Shown here piece by piece: positions 12,832 to 24,894 of a DNA stretch of 64,000 bases. The stretch is from Cordia subcordata. Lineage: Eukaryota; Streptophyta; Magnoliopsida; Boraginales; Cordiaceae. Positions within the stretch are counted from its first letter, which is position 1; each line of letters begins with the position of its first letter. The stretch covers positions 8,317,501 through 8,381,500 of the forward strand of contig JAPTOF010000005.1 in NCBI GenBank assembly GCA_028554755.1, read 5' to 3'. The position numbers were made by a program, and so were the translations under genes. The notes below the pieces were generated by a model, which saw only the letters and a list, made by a program, of their open reading frames with translations, ran no database searches and was not told where the DNA came from.

Positions 12832-13807
12832 TCATTGATTATGCCACTGTGATCCACTCACAGTCAAAACTTCACCGGTACTACTTGAGTTATCTCCATC
12901 ACTGTCAGCACTCTCTACTACATTAGTTGAATTTTCCACCTTTTTCTTTCCCTTTTTCAGTTTTGGACATTCCATCTTAATGTGACCCTTTTCACCACAC
13001 TCGAAACAGCGTAGCTTCCTTGCTCTTGATTTTGACCTTGACTTGCTTTTCTTTCTACCCGAAAATCCCCCTCTATTCTCTGATCTCCCTCTACTCACTA
13101 AACCTTCCCCATGAACTTCTTCCCTATGTCCCGGAATATGTGTTTGAAGATCCTTCGATTTTAATGAAGCAATCACATCTTCAAACGTAATTTTATCCCT
13201 CCCCTACAACATAGTGTCTACAAAGTTCATATATGAAGGCGGTAAGGAGCATAATACGATCATAGCTTGGTCTTTAGTCATCAATTTTAACACCTACATC
13301 CTTCAAAGCAATAAAACAAGAGGTAAACTCATCAAGGTGTTGCTTTAGTGACGTACCTTCTTTCATTCTAAGATGATACAATCGCTTCTTTAAGTAGAGG
13401 CGATTGGTGAGAGATTTAGATGCATACAATTCCACCAAAGTATTCCAAGCCTCAACTGCTGTCGTCTTCTCAGCAATCTCCAGCAATACTTCATTTGTCA
13501 CGGACATATGTATTGCACTCAAGGCTTTCGCTTCGAGTTCTTCTCTTACTGTTGGTTCCATCTTTACTGGGATCACTTCTTCAATGACTTTCCAAAGTTC
13601 TTGCATTGTCATAAATGCCCTGAATCTGATCCTCCAAAGACTGAAACTCATTCTCCCGTCAAACTTCTCGATTTCAAACTTTCCACCTGTGAAAGACATC
13701 TTCATTTGCACAAAACTCACACTTCGGGATGCAATTTGGCTCAATGGACCGAAAAACAGATTCAGCACGTCGAGAAAGGAACACCCTTGGTCAACTTTGG
13801 TCAACAC
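12832..13807 (-). pseudogene. copia Gag with zinc knuckle (broken)
   Basis: The likely start is an internal Met at about 13699-13705 ('MKMSFTGGKFEIEKFDG'), matching the usual copia Gag N-terminus; the 34 residues before it are probably untranslated. The capsid-like part ends in a stop at 13274. The nucleocapsid part lies in another frame (12832-13176): a basic RS/KS-rich region, then a CCHC knuckle (CFECGEKGHIKMEC, spacing C-x2-C-x4-H-x4-C). It then returns to the pol frame downstream, so two compensating frameshifts are needed. Confidence 0.9.
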
Positions 13808-14540
13808 CGGTCAAAGTCAAACCTGTTGGTCAAAGTCAACACCGTCCCTAAACTCGTACTTCGGAGTAGAATCTAGAAAAACAGAGCCAAAAACGGACTC
13901 AGCATGTCGAAAAACGTGGGGTAAGGCTGTGGTCAAACCCGGTCAACCCTTGGTCAATGGTCAACGGTCAAAGTCAAACCCTGGTCAACATCGGTCAACG
14001 CGGTCAAACAGGTCAACTAGTCAGATATTTTTTTTAGAACTAAATCTAAACCCAAATAATTTTTTTTTTTATTCTTTTGGCCTAAACTAAGCCCAAACAC
14101 AAAAAAAAAGAAATTTATTATTTTTCTTTCACAGAACCCAAGCCCAACAAAAAATTAATTAACCCCAGACCCAAGACCTAGCCAAAATTGGACAAGGCCA
14201 CTAACCAGGCCTGATCCAAATAAACCCAAAGATCCAAAGCCTACTAACCCTAGACTTGCTTTACAAACTTGAACCAATTTGCAAAAATTCCTGAATACCC
14301 AAAAAACTAACCTCAAGAGCACGCGAACTCTATCTTCTTCGTTTCAAACCCAAATACGAACCACGACTCGCCGACACAAGCTTCCACTCCAGCCACCAAC
14401 GCTCAACGTAGACAGCACCGGAGCACTCCTCGCCGAACAAAGACCGTTGTTTGGTTAGGCACCGTTTGGTTTGAGAAATTTTGGTTTCACAATGAGTTTT
14501 GATTTTTCCTTTTTCCCTCAAGCAGCGGATTAATACCTAA

Positions 14541-14552
14541 GCTCTGATACTA
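14541..14552 (-). other. Primer-binding site, initiator tRNA-Met type
   Basis: The minus strand reads TAGTATCAGAGC just inside the 5' LTR. This matches the canonical TGGTATCAGAGC site for the 3' end of initiator tRNA-Met with one change (G to A at position 2). Confidence 0.85.
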
Positions 14553-14555
14553 GTT

Positions 14556-14888
14556 TGTTGGGGGAAAAACATGCAAACACGAAGAATACGAGAAGAAATA
14601 ACAGACACAAGAATTACGTGGTTCGGCTTTAAAGCCTACTTCCACGAACAGCAGAGAATAATTCTACTATTGATCACGAATGCTACAAGGCTCTCACTTT
14701 GGTTTCTCTCACACACATAACATAATGAGTATTGCCACATATTTATAGTGCAAAGGTTTCCTAAACCTATTAAGCAGAAAAGGCAACTAATTAATTATGT
14801 GCTACAAAAGGTAACAAACGAATAAGATAATATGCTAACAAAGAAATTTGCTATTCTTGTTGCCCAAGAATACGGGCCACATTCAACA
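14556..14888 (-). repeat. 5' LTR of the copia element
   Basis: 333 bp, the partner of 9334-9665 and one base longer in a G-run. It carries a minus-strand TATA-like CACTATAAATA at about 14740-14750, which also occurs in the other LTR, as expected for an LTR promoter. Confidence 0.95.
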
Positions 14889-14893
14889 TAATA

Positions 14894-15549
14894 ATTATAT
14901 ATACTTATATTACAAGTGTGTGCAATGTGTGTAAAGTGTGTAGTGTGTATAGTGTACGTGGAGTGTGTGTATATATGTGGGTGGTCGGGTCAAGAGTTGG
15001 ATTGTAATAAACTTTATAGGAAAATGACTTACTCTTTTGGAAAATGGAAGTCATTTTCTTTGGAAAGAAAAGTTACTTTCCATTAACTAACTAAATATCC
15101 CTGTTAAATAGGAAAATGTGGAAAATCCGTGAAACAAAGGGAGCCTTAGAAATTTTTTTTTTTTAAACGTGATTTTAAGCATAAAAAAGAAAAGCTATCC
15201 ATCTCCAAAATCTACTCGTTTTTACTTTAATAAGTATTTTGAAAAGAAACAAATTTGAACAACCTATTTATTATCTTATCTTTATTTTTTTTATCTTTAT
15301 TATTAAACTATTTTTACTTTTTTATATTATACTTGTGCTTTAACCATTATTACCAAAGTTTATTTCACTATTATTGTATACTTATATCATACAGTAAATT
15401 ATTAAATTATAATTTTTGATAATATATTTTAAAAAATAAATAATTATATTTATATTGTGTGTTAAATGACATCTGTACTTTTTTTCTTTTTGGACATTTG
15501 TCATATATTTATCACCAACTTGTATTCATCTAAATGTAGTCGCAAAGGA
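14894..15549. other. Intergenic, GT- and AT-rich
   Basis: A GT-rich tract (about 14915-14980) and AT-rich spacer; about 15165-15265 repeats sequence found at 9215-9300. No gene is seen. Confidence 0.45.
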
Positions 15550-16375
15550 TGCCTCTTTTTTTTTTGGTCTGAAACAAATGCTTTTTCATTGATAAAACAT
15601 AGGTTTACATAAATAAACTAGCCAAAATTGTTCCAACAAGTACACACTCAAATTAACAATGACCTTAAAATTTGATTGACAATAATAAAGGACAAACAAC
15701 CACTGCCAACTCTAGCATCCAAACAAAAAGATCTACACATCATCACTCCAAGGTATGGCACAGGCTCGTCAAACACCCTCTAAAAAAGCCATAAAAATGG
15801 AAACCCAAAAAACACAAACAACAACAAAGTGAGAACAGCTCACCATCCCAAACTCTGAAAATTTAGATAAAAGGTCCTTTAACTTGGCCTTCAACACTTC
15901 CAATAGAGCGAATTGTCAACAAATAATACCTCCAACGATGGTGAAAACATAACCACTAGAGAAGAGGAATGACCAAACTTGCAACAAAGATAATGAGACT
16001 CTAAGCTAAGAAACCAAAGTAAAATCATTGCAAAAGCCCAGAGAAATGCCAAGAGACTGGAAACAATGGTCCTTATTTCAAATTTGATAACAACAAGACC
16101 AACAAATTAAATCTAGGGTAGAAACCAAAACAACAAATATAATGGACCAAAACAAAGCAAATGAGAATCACGAATAAAAGGATGGAATAGTAGAGAGTAT
16201 AAGAAAAGGAAGAAAAACATGCCCAAACCACCGGCCAGAGGTCAAAGTTGGATGAAATAAAGATAGGGTAGTCTAGAAAATTCTTTTGGAGAGAGAGAAG
16301 TTCTAGAAAGAGACAGAGTTCCTTCACAATAGATACTTCCTCTCCTACTTAAAAACAATTATCAAGCACGCACAA
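15550..16375 (-). repeat. LINE-like repeat, copy 1 of a tandem pair
   Basis: On the minus strand it ends in a poly(A)-like run preceded by 'TTTATCAATGAAAAAGC', a typical tail of plant non-LTR elements. About 730 bp (from about 15641) recurs at 16403-17145 in the same orientation with modest divergence, so this is a direct tandem duplication. The minus-strand frames here (16073-16327 and others) are hydrophobic and show no RT motif. Confidence 0.6.
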
Positions 16376-16402
16376 CAAACACATAGCACTTACATTTTCA
16401 TT

Positions 16403-17145
16403 TTTATACACACTCAAATTAACAATGACCCTAAAATTTGATTGACAATAATAGAAGACAAACAACCACTACCAACTCTAGCATCCAAACAAAAAGATCC
16501 ACACATCATCTCCAAGATACGGCACACGCTAGTCAAACACCCTCTAGAAAAGCCATAAAAATGAAAACCCAAAAAACACAAACAACAACAAAGTGAGAGA
16601 CAACTCACCATCCCAAACTCTAAAAATTTAGATAAAGAGTCCTTTAACTTGGCCTTTAATGCTTCCAATAGAGCAAATTGTCAACAAACAATACCTCTAA
16701 TCATGGTGAAAATACAACTACTAGAGAAGAGGAATGGCCAAACTTGCAACAAAGATAATGAGACCCCAAGATGAAAAATCAAAGTCAAATCACAACAATG
16801 CCCAAAGAAATACCAAGAGACAGGAAACAATAGTTCTTATTCCAAATCTGGTAACAACAAGACCCATAGATTAAATCTGGGATAGAAATAAAAACAACAA
16901 ATATAATGGACCAAAACAAAACAAATGAGAATCACGAATAAAAGAATGAAAATAGCTGAGAATATAAAAAAGGATGAAAAACATGCCCAAATCACCGGCC
17001 AGAGGTTGGAGATGGATGAAACAAAGACAGAAGACAAGATAAGGATGGGGAAGTCTTAAAAATTCTTTTGAAAAAAGAAAAGTTTCAGAGAGAGAGAGTT
17101 CTTTCACAATTGATACTTCCTCTCCTACTTATAAACAATTATCAA
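16403..17145 (-). repeat. LINE-like repeat, copy 2 of a tandem pair
   Basis: The upstream partner of the previous repeat. It shares 'ACACACTCAAATTAACAATG' at its left end and 'TTCACAAT-GATACTTCCTC' at its right end with copy 1. It lacks its own poly(A) tail, which suggests unequal duplication of part of one insertion rather than two insertions. Confidence 0.65.
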
Positions 17146-18399
17146 GCAGTTACACACAATAAAAACGTAGTAGTCACATTTTCATTTGAAAATTTGGAGA
17201 ACCCATGTGAAAACCATTGGGCTCTTATTATGCAACTCATGGATTGAAATTAATAAGTGCACTTAACAAAGGCATCTCTGACAGTTCGTTGTAATGAGCA
17301 AAATTGGTTTCGTTTCCCATCCTTTTGTTTTGCTCCAATAATCGTATTAATTTCAATGAGATTAATTAATCCATTTTGGTAAATTCTATTAAATTGACGA
17401 AGTTGTTTATTAATAAATTCTCTTAGAATAATTTGTGCATAACACATCAGGGCGTTGTATAATTTATTTTTACTCATCCTTTGTGCATTATATTTCTTAA
17501 AAAAATTTACCCAAAAAATGTAAAATAAAAGCAAAGCCAAAAACGTTGGCACCATACCTGTACATTCACTTTTCCAGCACTTATACAAAAAAACTTTTTG
17601 GGTGTCAGTGATGGGCTTGGGCTTTTCCTGCTTTGGGCTGGGTTCCTATTCCTCTTTGTTTTCTCTAGATGTTTGTTTAAGGGCTTGGCCTAATTGTGTA
17701 TCATTGGGTTTCGCGTACGTACTTTTTTTTATTTTTTATTTTTGACTCTAATTTAATAAATTGTCGTTTGTAACATTCTTTGGACCTTATCATAACATTA
17801 TGAGCAAAAACTAATAACTAAAAACTATCATGGTATCTCATTGCAATTCTATGGACATTTTCTATTTGAATATCGTATACAATATCATAAATCTATGAAC
17901 AAATTTAGGAAGGCCTTGCTTTGCATCGTTTTTGGGACCCTGTTGTCTGGGCCGCTCTTTGTAAGTCTTCTATATTAATGAAGTTTCTTCATTGAAATGA
18001 ACACAAAGTCCTCAAGCTTTTAGAATTCAACTTTTACGTGGTATACCTTCCAATTCCTCCCCACCCAAAACACCCGCCCCCACTCTTTTTTTTTTTTTTG
18101 TGTTTTTTTTGGGGCGGGGGGGGGGGGTGGGGGAATATATTATCTTCTAGTTTGCAAGTTTTTATTTTGTTTCCCATGAATGGACATATCAATGAATTAA
18201 CAGGCAACCAACCTTCTGTCCTGGCCGTACAATATGGCGTGTCCATTGACGAATCAATTATGTAATAGATTTACCCATGCAAGTAGGATAAATTATCCTT
18301 CAAGATATAATAAGCATTCGTAGAACACACAACATGCATATACAAAAGGAATAATCACAAGGGTTCACATCTGTATATACATACACATATACCTAGCTC

Positions 18400-18400
<1 letters not shown>
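17146..18400. other. Intergenic, one unassigned minus-strand open frame
   Basis: A 112-codon minus-strand frame (17250-17588) is less repetitive than its surroundings (it contains LREFINKQLRQFNRIYQNG), but I recognise no family and see no gene structure. A T-run/G-run low-complexity tract lies at 18086-18135. Nothing else is supported. Confidence 0.35.
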
Positions 18401-18435
<35 letters not shown>

Positions 18436-18455
18436 GTATATATATGTATGTATAA
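18399..18455. repeat. (TA)n/(TATG)n microsatellite
   Basis: Alternating TA with interspersed TG steps over about 55 bp. Confidence 0.85.
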
Positions 18456-18547
18456 TTCCATCCAGAAGTGTCATGGCCTCGATCGTTTGGTCAAATGCAC
18501 TAATTAATGTATGTGGAGATTTTATGTAAATATGCGAAGAGAGTGGG

Positions 18548-18603
18548 AAGAAACCAACATGATGGAGCCGCCAAGACCAACACATGAACTTCAACTTATC
18601 CAT
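18548..18603 (-). pseudogene. Possible exon-1 relic of the cysteine-rich peptide family
   Basis: The minus strand begins ATGGATAAGTTGAAGTTCAT and ends with GGCGGCTCCATCATGT. These match the start and end of exon 1 of the peptide genes at 29.0 and 31.3 kb (ATGGATACGTTCAAGTTCAT and GTGGCTGCATCATGT), with about 7 bases missing from the hydrophobic core, which shifts the frame. No matching second exon was found downstream. The match is short, so the call is tentative. Confidence 0.5.
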
Positions 18604-18980
18604 TATTTTGCTTGATTCTTTGAGAGAGCATAATAAATAAATATATTAATATTCTATTTAAAATTTAAAATTTTAAATAAATTGATATATAATTCAATAA
18701 TCCTAAAACCAATAAGCATATATATGAAACAAATCCGTTGGATTTCAACTTCTGCTCTACATATTTTTATTGAAGTTATACATGTAAGTCAATATGAGAC
18801 GTTCAGGCCAATAGGCTGCACGTTGAAGATGATCATAAATAAAATAAACTTCTATGATGATAAATGTTTATGAATAAGAAGTGCCATCACTAACATTTTT
18901 GGAAGTTGACGATTAAATAAGCGATTTAGTCTTTCTTTCTTTGGGCACATAATAACACAAGATCCAGAATATGTATTTTT

Positions 18981-19660
18981 ATTAGATTATCTGTGATCGT
19001 ATTAGATGTTTTCTTATCTTATTCTTATTTTTGTTTGTCAATTGGATAATAATTAATCATGCTAGCTAGATTCTTCGAGGATCAAGGCTGGAGTGCACCC
19101 TCAATTACTTTAGCTCTCGGCATCATCCGCCGCAACGTAATAATCCCCAATGTTGAACCTGTAAGTGTAATATAGGATCGTATATATAAATTTATAATAT
19201 AAAATTTCAAGACATAATTAATAGCGGAAGTACATACCTGCTTGATCGTATATATAAATTTATAATATAAAATTCAAAAACATAATTGATAGCGGAAGTA
19301 GATACCTACTTGAGCCATTATTGTTAAAGAATTGTTGTTGAAGGAATAACTGTTATCTAGTCTAGACTTAGATCTTCTTCTCCTTGTTCTACTCAATATT
19401 AACAGATGTTTATGGGAATAAATGTTAGGTTAAGAGTAAGAGAGGGGACCGAGCCCTATTTATAATAAATTCTGACAGTCCTATTTATAAAAGGATTTAT
19501 TAGAATATATAAGTCTACGCATAAAAGAACCGTATAGATTTATGAGGTGGACTAAAACCTATATGATTACAATGCCCAACTTGTTAACAAGATATTCAAC
19601 CTATTTTATAAAACCAAAAATAATTAACAGTAGCTCACTTTACAGATAAATTTTCCAACA
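18981..19660 (-). repeat. LTR relic next to a polypurine tract (family L, copy 1)
   Basis: On the minus strand this starts TGTTGGAAAATTTATC right after the purine tract CCAAGTGGGAGAC (19661-19673) and ends near CAGATAATCTAA, so it reads as the 3' LTR of a minus-strand element. The start region 'TTAGATTATCTGT' and the following bases recur at 46642 onward. No second LTR or pol is seen nearby, so it is a fragment. Confidence 0.65.
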
Positions 19661-20365
19661 GTCTCCCACTTGGGCAACGTTAATTATTTTATTTATTTTA
19701 AAAATTTTTAAGAAAAATATTTATTAGGCTAAATAGGAAACAGAATGTGGTCACAATTTTAAAATATTCTGATTCATAAAATTATACCTCGAGTGCATAT
19801 CCAAACTAACAAGATTGTCAAACATTGAATCATGGCAGTCATAGTATTCCTTATTGATACAAGACTTTCCATGGTCACAAATGTCATTTAACCTTATCGT
19901 CATGGACCAAACATACGACTGCGTCGCAAGAAACTAGCACCAATATGTGATCAAAATGTGCTATTTCTTTGTTAGTCCTCCACATAATTTCTCCAATATT
20001 GGCATTTAAAGCAAGAGAAATCTATTATTCTTATCATCACAAAATAGCGTTCAATATGCTAGAGAAAAGAATACATATCCTCACAAAATTGTATTCAAAG
20101 GCCAAAGGATAGATTATTCTTAATCTCACAAAACGGTGATCAACATGCCAGAGGTAAGAATACATATCTCCAACCAAAATGTATCCTTATGGAGATATTA
20201 AACTCAATAGGGGATCTTATCGCAATGGACACCAAACATAAGATCCTCAACAAAACATGAATATGAGTAATCACAATATACAATTATGTTGTAAACCATC
20301 AAACAACATGCTATTGTAAGAATGTACTAATGTGCAAAGCAAAACATAAAAAATGGTCAAAACAT
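19661..20365 (-). mobile_element. Polypurine tract and internal 3' remnant (family L, copy 1)
   Basis: It begins with the minus-strand purine tract (CCAAGTGGGAGAC). The remainder resembles 47283 onward (shared 'CATTGAATCATRGCARTCATA' type motif and 'CACAAATGT' context). No coding sequence survives. Confidence 0.55.
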
Positions 20366-20752
20366 AAAAATACCCTTGTTTTAAAGTCGTTTTTAAATCT
20401 ACCATTTTCGGTGTTTGAATTATCGAAACGGTAAATAAGTTACCCTTTTCGAGACGTTTTAAATTTCTATATCAGAATTTTAAATGAATTTTAAATAGGT
20501 TGTGTAATAAGTGCAAGTTTGATAATTGAATTACCAAAATGGTAACTTACCTGCCGTTTGGTTTGCTCGAAATAGTAGGTCAGTTACTATTTCGATAATT
20601 TAATTACCGAATTCGTATTGATTAGGCAACCCATTTAAAATTTAAATATGAAAATACAAAACGTCTCGTAAATAATAAGTCATTCACCGTTTTGATAATT
20701 CAAACACCGAAAAAAGTAAATTTAAAAATAATTTTAAAACAAAGATATTTTT
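20366..20752. mobile_element. Foldback element, about 390 bp
   Basis: The left arm (CTTGTTTTAAAGTCGTTTTT, then 'TTTTCGGTGTTTGAATTATC') is repeated in inverted orientation on the right (reverse complement 'CTTTGTTTTAAAATTATTTT' and 'TTTTTTCGGTGTTTGAATTATC'). It has no coding capacity and resembles in style the foldback at 53.3 kb. Confidence 0.7.
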
Positions 20753-20864
20753 AAAAAGAATTATTAAAATGAGAGTAGAAATTAAAAAAAAAAAATCTTT
20801 TCTTATCTTGGCTTCAACAAATGAATATTTTGGTGAACCTTTCCGTCACATCATAACAGGTATC

Positions 20865-21265
20865 GTATCCTAGACTGCTGCGCAATAGATTTTGCGACTA
20901 TGATTGACAGGTGATTGTATTTGTTTTCCTTTTATATACCACATTTGAAAAAGTTTCCTTGAATCTTTTGAGCATAAACTTTAACAAATTTATATGAAAG
21001 GCTTTCCCAAGTCAACTTTAGGCAGGTTAATTTGAATTGATATTTTTAAAAGTATTTTTTTGTAATATGTATCCCAGATTGTTGCGCAATAGATTTTGCG
21101 ATTATGATTGACAGGTGATTGTATTTGTTTTCCTTTTTTATACCATAATTGAGAAAGTCTCCTCGAATCTTTTGAGCATAAACTTTAACAAATTATATAT
21201 GAGAGGCTTTTCCAAGTCATCTTAGACAGGTTCATTTGAATTAATTTTTTTAAAAGTATTTTTTT
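20865..21265 (+). repeat. Tandem duplication, unit about 204 bp
   Basis: Two adjacent copies, 20865-21068 and 21069-about 21265, share long matches such as GCGCAATAGATTTTGCGA and TTGACAGGTGATTGTATTTG. The end of each unit runs into the first bases of a family A MITE, so the duplication breakpoint lies inside the MITE end. Confidence 0.85.
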
Positions 21266-21439
21266 ATAATATTTTTTTAAAAAATATATTTTTAAAAAAT
21301 TTAAAATTTTAACTAAAAAATTGTATTTAAATTTTTTTAGAATTATAAATTAAAAAATAAAATTAAATAATTATTGTAAAAAAATATTTTTTTTTAAAAA
21401 ATATTTTTTCCCTAAAAGATAGTTAATTCAAACAGACTA
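21228..21439. mobile_element. MITE, family A
   Basis: It starts GGTTCATTTGAATTAATTTT and ends with a reverse complement of TCTGTTTGAATTAACT. AT-rich core. The first about 40 bp are also present, truncated, at the end of the preceding duplication unit (21028-21068). Confidence 0.6.
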
Positions 21440-22304
21440 CTCAATAAACCTTAACATAACAAAAGCCTATAAGCCTATATAAGCCTATAAACCTATATGC
21501 CTACAAACCTTAACAAATTCACGACCAAATAAAAAAAAAAAAGGAAGAAAAAATCTTGACAAATTAACTTTTGGTCAATTATGTTCAACGTCTCCATCAG
21601 GGTACAATAATACCATAATTTAACACAATTTTATATATATGAGAAGCCTATAAGCCTATAGTTGACTTTGTTCATCATTTAATACAATTTTGTATATATA
21701 TGAGAAGCCTACAAGCCTGTAGTTGACTTTGGTCATATTTTAACACAATCTTATATGGGAAAAAAGTTTGTGGCCAAAATTGGGCAAAATGGGGACCAAT
21801 TTGTCGTTTACTATATCTTAAGATATATTCACCCTTATTAAATAACTTTATAACTTTTTCTTTTTTTCTTTCATCATTATTAGATATAATAACCACTACC
21901 AACATATATATTGTCATTTCCAATACATTGTCTAACATGTGTCTCTACATATGATATATTGTATGTACACACACACACGCAGACACACACACACATATAT
22001 ATATATATATATGTGTATATATATATGTATGTATGTACATGTATTTGAACCTACAATTTAAATCCCAAAAAAAATTGTAAAAAAGCAATTTATCTTGACT
22101 AGATTTCATTTTTGTTTAACTTGATTAGATTAAGGTTGTGTTTGGATGTAATTGCTTAAGGTTCTACCTGTATGTAATTTGTTTAACTTGAAGTAATAAA
22201 ATTGCTGTTCTTTTGGCCAAAACAAAAAGTCCATACTTAACTATGTCAGTATTTATATTTCTTTTTAGTAAAAAACTAAATTAATTTGCATCAAAGGAGT
22301 ACTA

Positions 22305-22346
<42 letters not shown>

Positions 22347-23744
22347 GTTAATGTTTGTTAGGTAGAAGAGTGTGTCTCAAATGATACATGTCGCATGTAT
22401 TAAAAATTGTGTGTGTGTATATATATATATATATATACACACATTCATTTACATATATATAATATTTAATTTAGATTTACTTCGTGAATAATATTATTTT
22501 TCATTTAAAAATAATCGAAAATTTTTTATTATTTTTTCTCATATTAGATCCTTTTCTCATTTTATTTTCTCAGTTTAAATGTCATATTCTTACTAAAGAT
22601 CTCTTAGAAATAATTTAAATATTATTTTTATTGCTGCAAATCTCATAGAACATGATTACTAATAAGTGCTTACGAAAATTTAAATTCTAAAAGATATATT
22701 TGTATTCCATCCACAACTAGAAAGTAAAACATTGGTCATCAATAATAAATAAAGACATTTAAAACATGCATTTCTCCGGTGCATTGCATAGTAAGAGGAG
22801 ATAGTACCTTACTCCTATGATTTACTATAAATATACATTATGTTTTATGATTTCAAAATAGATGTGGACCCTCATTTTAGAAACACGGGTGCTACACATT
22901 TATATTTATAATGCAAAGTCCATCCCTGTTGTAGCTTTGCCAACATTTCGTCATGTCAATTCATTTTTTTCTACCCAAAAAGATTTTCTCGCTCAATAGA
23001 TCTTCCTCAACTAATAAATCTAATTTTTAAAATAAATTGAGTTTTATTTTGGTCAATCTATCTATCTATCTATACACACACACACACACATATATAAAAT
23101 GATGCATTTGTTTTATTTATTCATGCCATTTCTCACATTGTCGTGACTTTTTTCCCTCCAAAACTACTTTTTTCCGTTACTTTTATGAGAATATAATAAT
23201 TCAACTTTCAAATTTATTTTTATGGAAAACTATATTTATGGTTATTTATTTATATAAATATAACAAATTAGTTTTCGAATTCAACTATATATATATATAT
23301 ATATATTATAAATATAGTAAATCAATAGTATAAAATTAGTCTGCAAATTTGTAGTAAAATATATAGAATAAACTCATAAGTTCTAATTCCGTTAGAATTC
23401 ATTTTTATCTTTTAATGTCATATGTACGAATTTTATAAATTCTTTTGGCAAAGAAATGAGTTAAACGCTATACTTTCCTTTTTTTCCAAATCATATGCTT
23501 TTCTTATTTTACTTTTCTAATTTAAGTATCAATTACTGTAATTTTTTTAAGAAAAGTTAGTTATATTTTTGTGGACAAGACATGGATCATATTAAAAATT
23601 TACAAGTAATTAAATTTTACAAAATATATTTACATTTCATACTTTCATAAGCAATAAAAATTGGCTAGTAATAATAAACAAATTAAAGCAATTAAAAAAC
23701 TCATTTGTTCATGTGCATCGCACGGTCCAAAGGAGCCTTGTGTT
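21440..23744. other. Intergenic AT-rich DNA with many microsatellites
   Basis: No gene is seen. CA/TA repeats lie at about 21966-22035, (TA)n at 22309-22342, GT/TA at about 22410-22442, CTAT/CA at 23059-23095 and (TA)n at about 23286-23306. A short 'AAGCCTATAAGCCTATA' repeat recurs three times between 21467 and 21720. Confidence 0.6.
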
Positions 23745-24894
23745 GCTGCATCCCCTTGGCCCTGAAAGATTTCCGATCCATATATTGTTGCAACACCCTT
23801 TACAAATGCCTTTCTAAAGGTGTTCACTAACAGATTGAAGAATAGTCTGTCGAGCATTATTTCTCTCAAACCAAAATGCATTTACAGCTAGTAGCATACT
23901 CATGAATAATATCCTGGTTGCACAAGACATTATGAGAGGCTGCACTAGGAGAAACATTAGTCCTGGATGCAGAATCAAACTTGATATTCACAAAGCTTAT
24001 GACACTATCAATTGGTCTTTCTTCTCAAATGCATGTTAGCACTGGATATCCTAAGAACTTTGTTGAGTGGGTAGAGATGTGTATTTTAACTCCTAAGTTC
24101 CATTGCAATCAATGGCAGTCTTGACGGTTATTTCAAAGGGGGAAATGGCATCGGACAAGGAGACCCAATTTCTCTCCACTAGTTCGTCATTGGTACGGTG
24201 GTCCTTGCACAAATCTTGAAGCTCAAGACTAAGAGCAGAGGGTTTGATTATCCTCCAAAATGCAGAAACTCAAGCTCACTCACTTGACTTTTGTTGTTGA
24301 CTTGCTCGTATTCTCAAAAAGCAAAAGTCAAATCAACGAAGGCTCTTAATGATGCTTTGCATCTCTTTTCAAAACCTTTCAGGGCTCAATTTCAATCCCT
24401 AAAAGAGCTCGGTGTTCTTTGATGGGTGCTCTAATCAAGGCAAGACTCAGATTTGCCAAGTTCTAGGAATGAAGGAAGATCAGCTTCGAGTCAGATATAT
24501 GGGAGTCTGATCCCTCTCATCTTGGGCAAGTTCGGTTGTAACATGTGCAATATGTTACGGGAAAAGATCAAAAGTAGAATACACCATTGGGCAAACGGTT
24601 GGCTTTCGTTCAGCGCCAAATTACTATTGGTTAAATTTGTCCTCTCAAACATGGCTAATTTTTGGTGCTCTTAACTTTCTCATCTCAAAGACTATCACAA
24701 AAAGAATTCATGCTGCCATGTCTTTAATCCTTTGGAGTGGCAAAACAGGGGTTGCGTGACAGGCGAAAGTGGCATGTATTGAAGTTTGTGAACCTTTCGA
24801 TGAAGGAGGCCTCAGGGTCAGAGATATGGTTATTACAAATTGGATTACAACATTACAAGTATGAGACAACTTTGCATCACCATATTGGACTATA

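Larger units (their letters stand above)
9334..14888 (-). mobile_element. Ty1/copia LTR retrotransposon, complete but inactive
   Basis: A full-length element on the minus strand: two LTRs, a polypurine tract next to the left (3') LTR, a tRNA-Met type primer site next to the right (5') LTR, and gag, protease, integrase, RT and RNase H in copia order. The 5-bp flanks are CAATA (9329-9333) and TAATA (14889-14893), a target duplication with one change. The gag-pol frame is broken by several in-frame stops and two compensating frameshifts near 13.2 and 12.8 kb. The LTRs differ at about 16 of 332 positions plus one indel (about 5%), so the insertion is not recent. Confidence 0.95.

Noticed and set aside
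13404..14090. 228-codon plus-strand frame
   Set aside because: Antisense to copia gag and its leader; the composition is explained by GGTCAA-type repeats on that strand.
17250..17588. 112-codon minus frame as an organelle-derived gene
   Set aside because: I could not match it to any plastid or mitochondrial gene with confidence; left unassigned.
18034..18265. Proline/glycine-rich frames on both strands
   Set aside because: Created by T- and G-homopolymers at 18086-18135.
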